From positions 1 to 45,369 of the IMG/VR virus record IMGVR_UViG_3300042090_000357: DNA of 45,369 nucleotides; one strand, 5' to 3'. Source of the DNA: a virus. The translations under genes and the position numbers were made by a program. How positions within the stretch are numbered: position 1 is the first letter of the stretch; each line of letters begins with the position of its first letter. The notes under the pieces were generated by a model. The model had not been told where the DNA came from, did no database searches, and was given only the letters and a program-made list of their open reading frames with translations. Of this stretch, positions 45,353-45,369 are shown in pieces.

Positions 45353-45369
45353 TTGTGCGCCCAGGCTGT
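45272..45369. repeat. 98-bp terminal direct repeat, right copy
   Basis: This copy is identical to 1-98. Removing it gives a circular map on which the leftward unit runs without break from 3226 through the junction to the terminase genes. The gene starting at 45352 lies across the join. Confidence 0.95.

Overview
This window is a complete genome of a tailed phage with a contractile tail (myovirus morphotype), assembled as a circular map. The first 98 bases (1-98) are repeated exactly as the last 98 (45272-45369), so the unique length is about 45,271 bp, and one gene (45155-45352) starts inside the repeat. I found no integrase, no clear lysogeny repressor, no DNA or RNA polymerase and no host housekeeping genes. 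This fits a virulent phage that borrows the host replisome. The host cannot be read directly. Several fibre genes start with Gram-negative-type Sec signal peptides, and signal-peptide-bearing fibre proteins are known from predatory Bdellovibrio, so a Bdellovibrionota host is a plausible but unproven guess.

There are two transcription units. They diverge from one control region (3227-3558) and converge, tail to tail with an 80-base overlap, at 12559-12638. The rightward unit (3559-12638) looks early. In order it carries a replication-initiator-like protein whose gene contains a (CGAA)8.5 tract and iteron-like motifs, a RuvC-type resolvase, a RecE-like exonuclease, a RecT annealing protein, an exported HNH nuclease, a small DNA methyltransferase-like protein, several small DNA-binding proteins including a Fis-type HTH, an Acb2/Tad1-like candidate anti-CBASS sponge and a possible PD-(D/E)XK nuclease. 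The leftward unit starts at 3226, runs through position 1 and the map junction, and continues from 45352 down to 12559. It begins with small genes, a RecU-like resolvase, an HNH nuclease and a tRNA-like element. The virion genes follow: small and large terminase, DUF1073 portal, MuF-like head protein, a DUF2213 protease fused to a scaffold, cement protein, DUF2184 major capsid, neck proteins, DUF3383 sheath, DUF3277 tube, tail chaperones joined by a -1 frameshift, a short tape measure, and Dit-like, hub, spike, gp25-like, gpJ-like and DUF2612 baseplate proteins. Next come a glycine-rich tip adhesin and a 9-kb cassette of fibres. Lysis candidates, and at the very end an ECF-type sigma factor, close the unit.

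Genes are packed very tightly. Most junctions are ATGA, GTGA, TTGA or TAATG overlaps, and this was used to choose many starts. It also exposed several tiny genes of 25-53 codons. The most unusual points are: (i) four consecutive fibre genes, plus one neck-region gene, that encode Sec signal peptides; (ii) a textbook -1 frameshift signal, T_TTT_TTA plus a 7-bp GC stem, in the tail chaperone gene; (iii) an Acb2-like protein; (iv) an ECF sigma factor as the last gene of the virion unit; (v) an intrinsic terminator 17 bases upstream of the first early gene; (vi) two long out-of-phase coding overlaps that look like overprinting; and (vii) two unrelated Holliday-junction resolvase families in one small genome.
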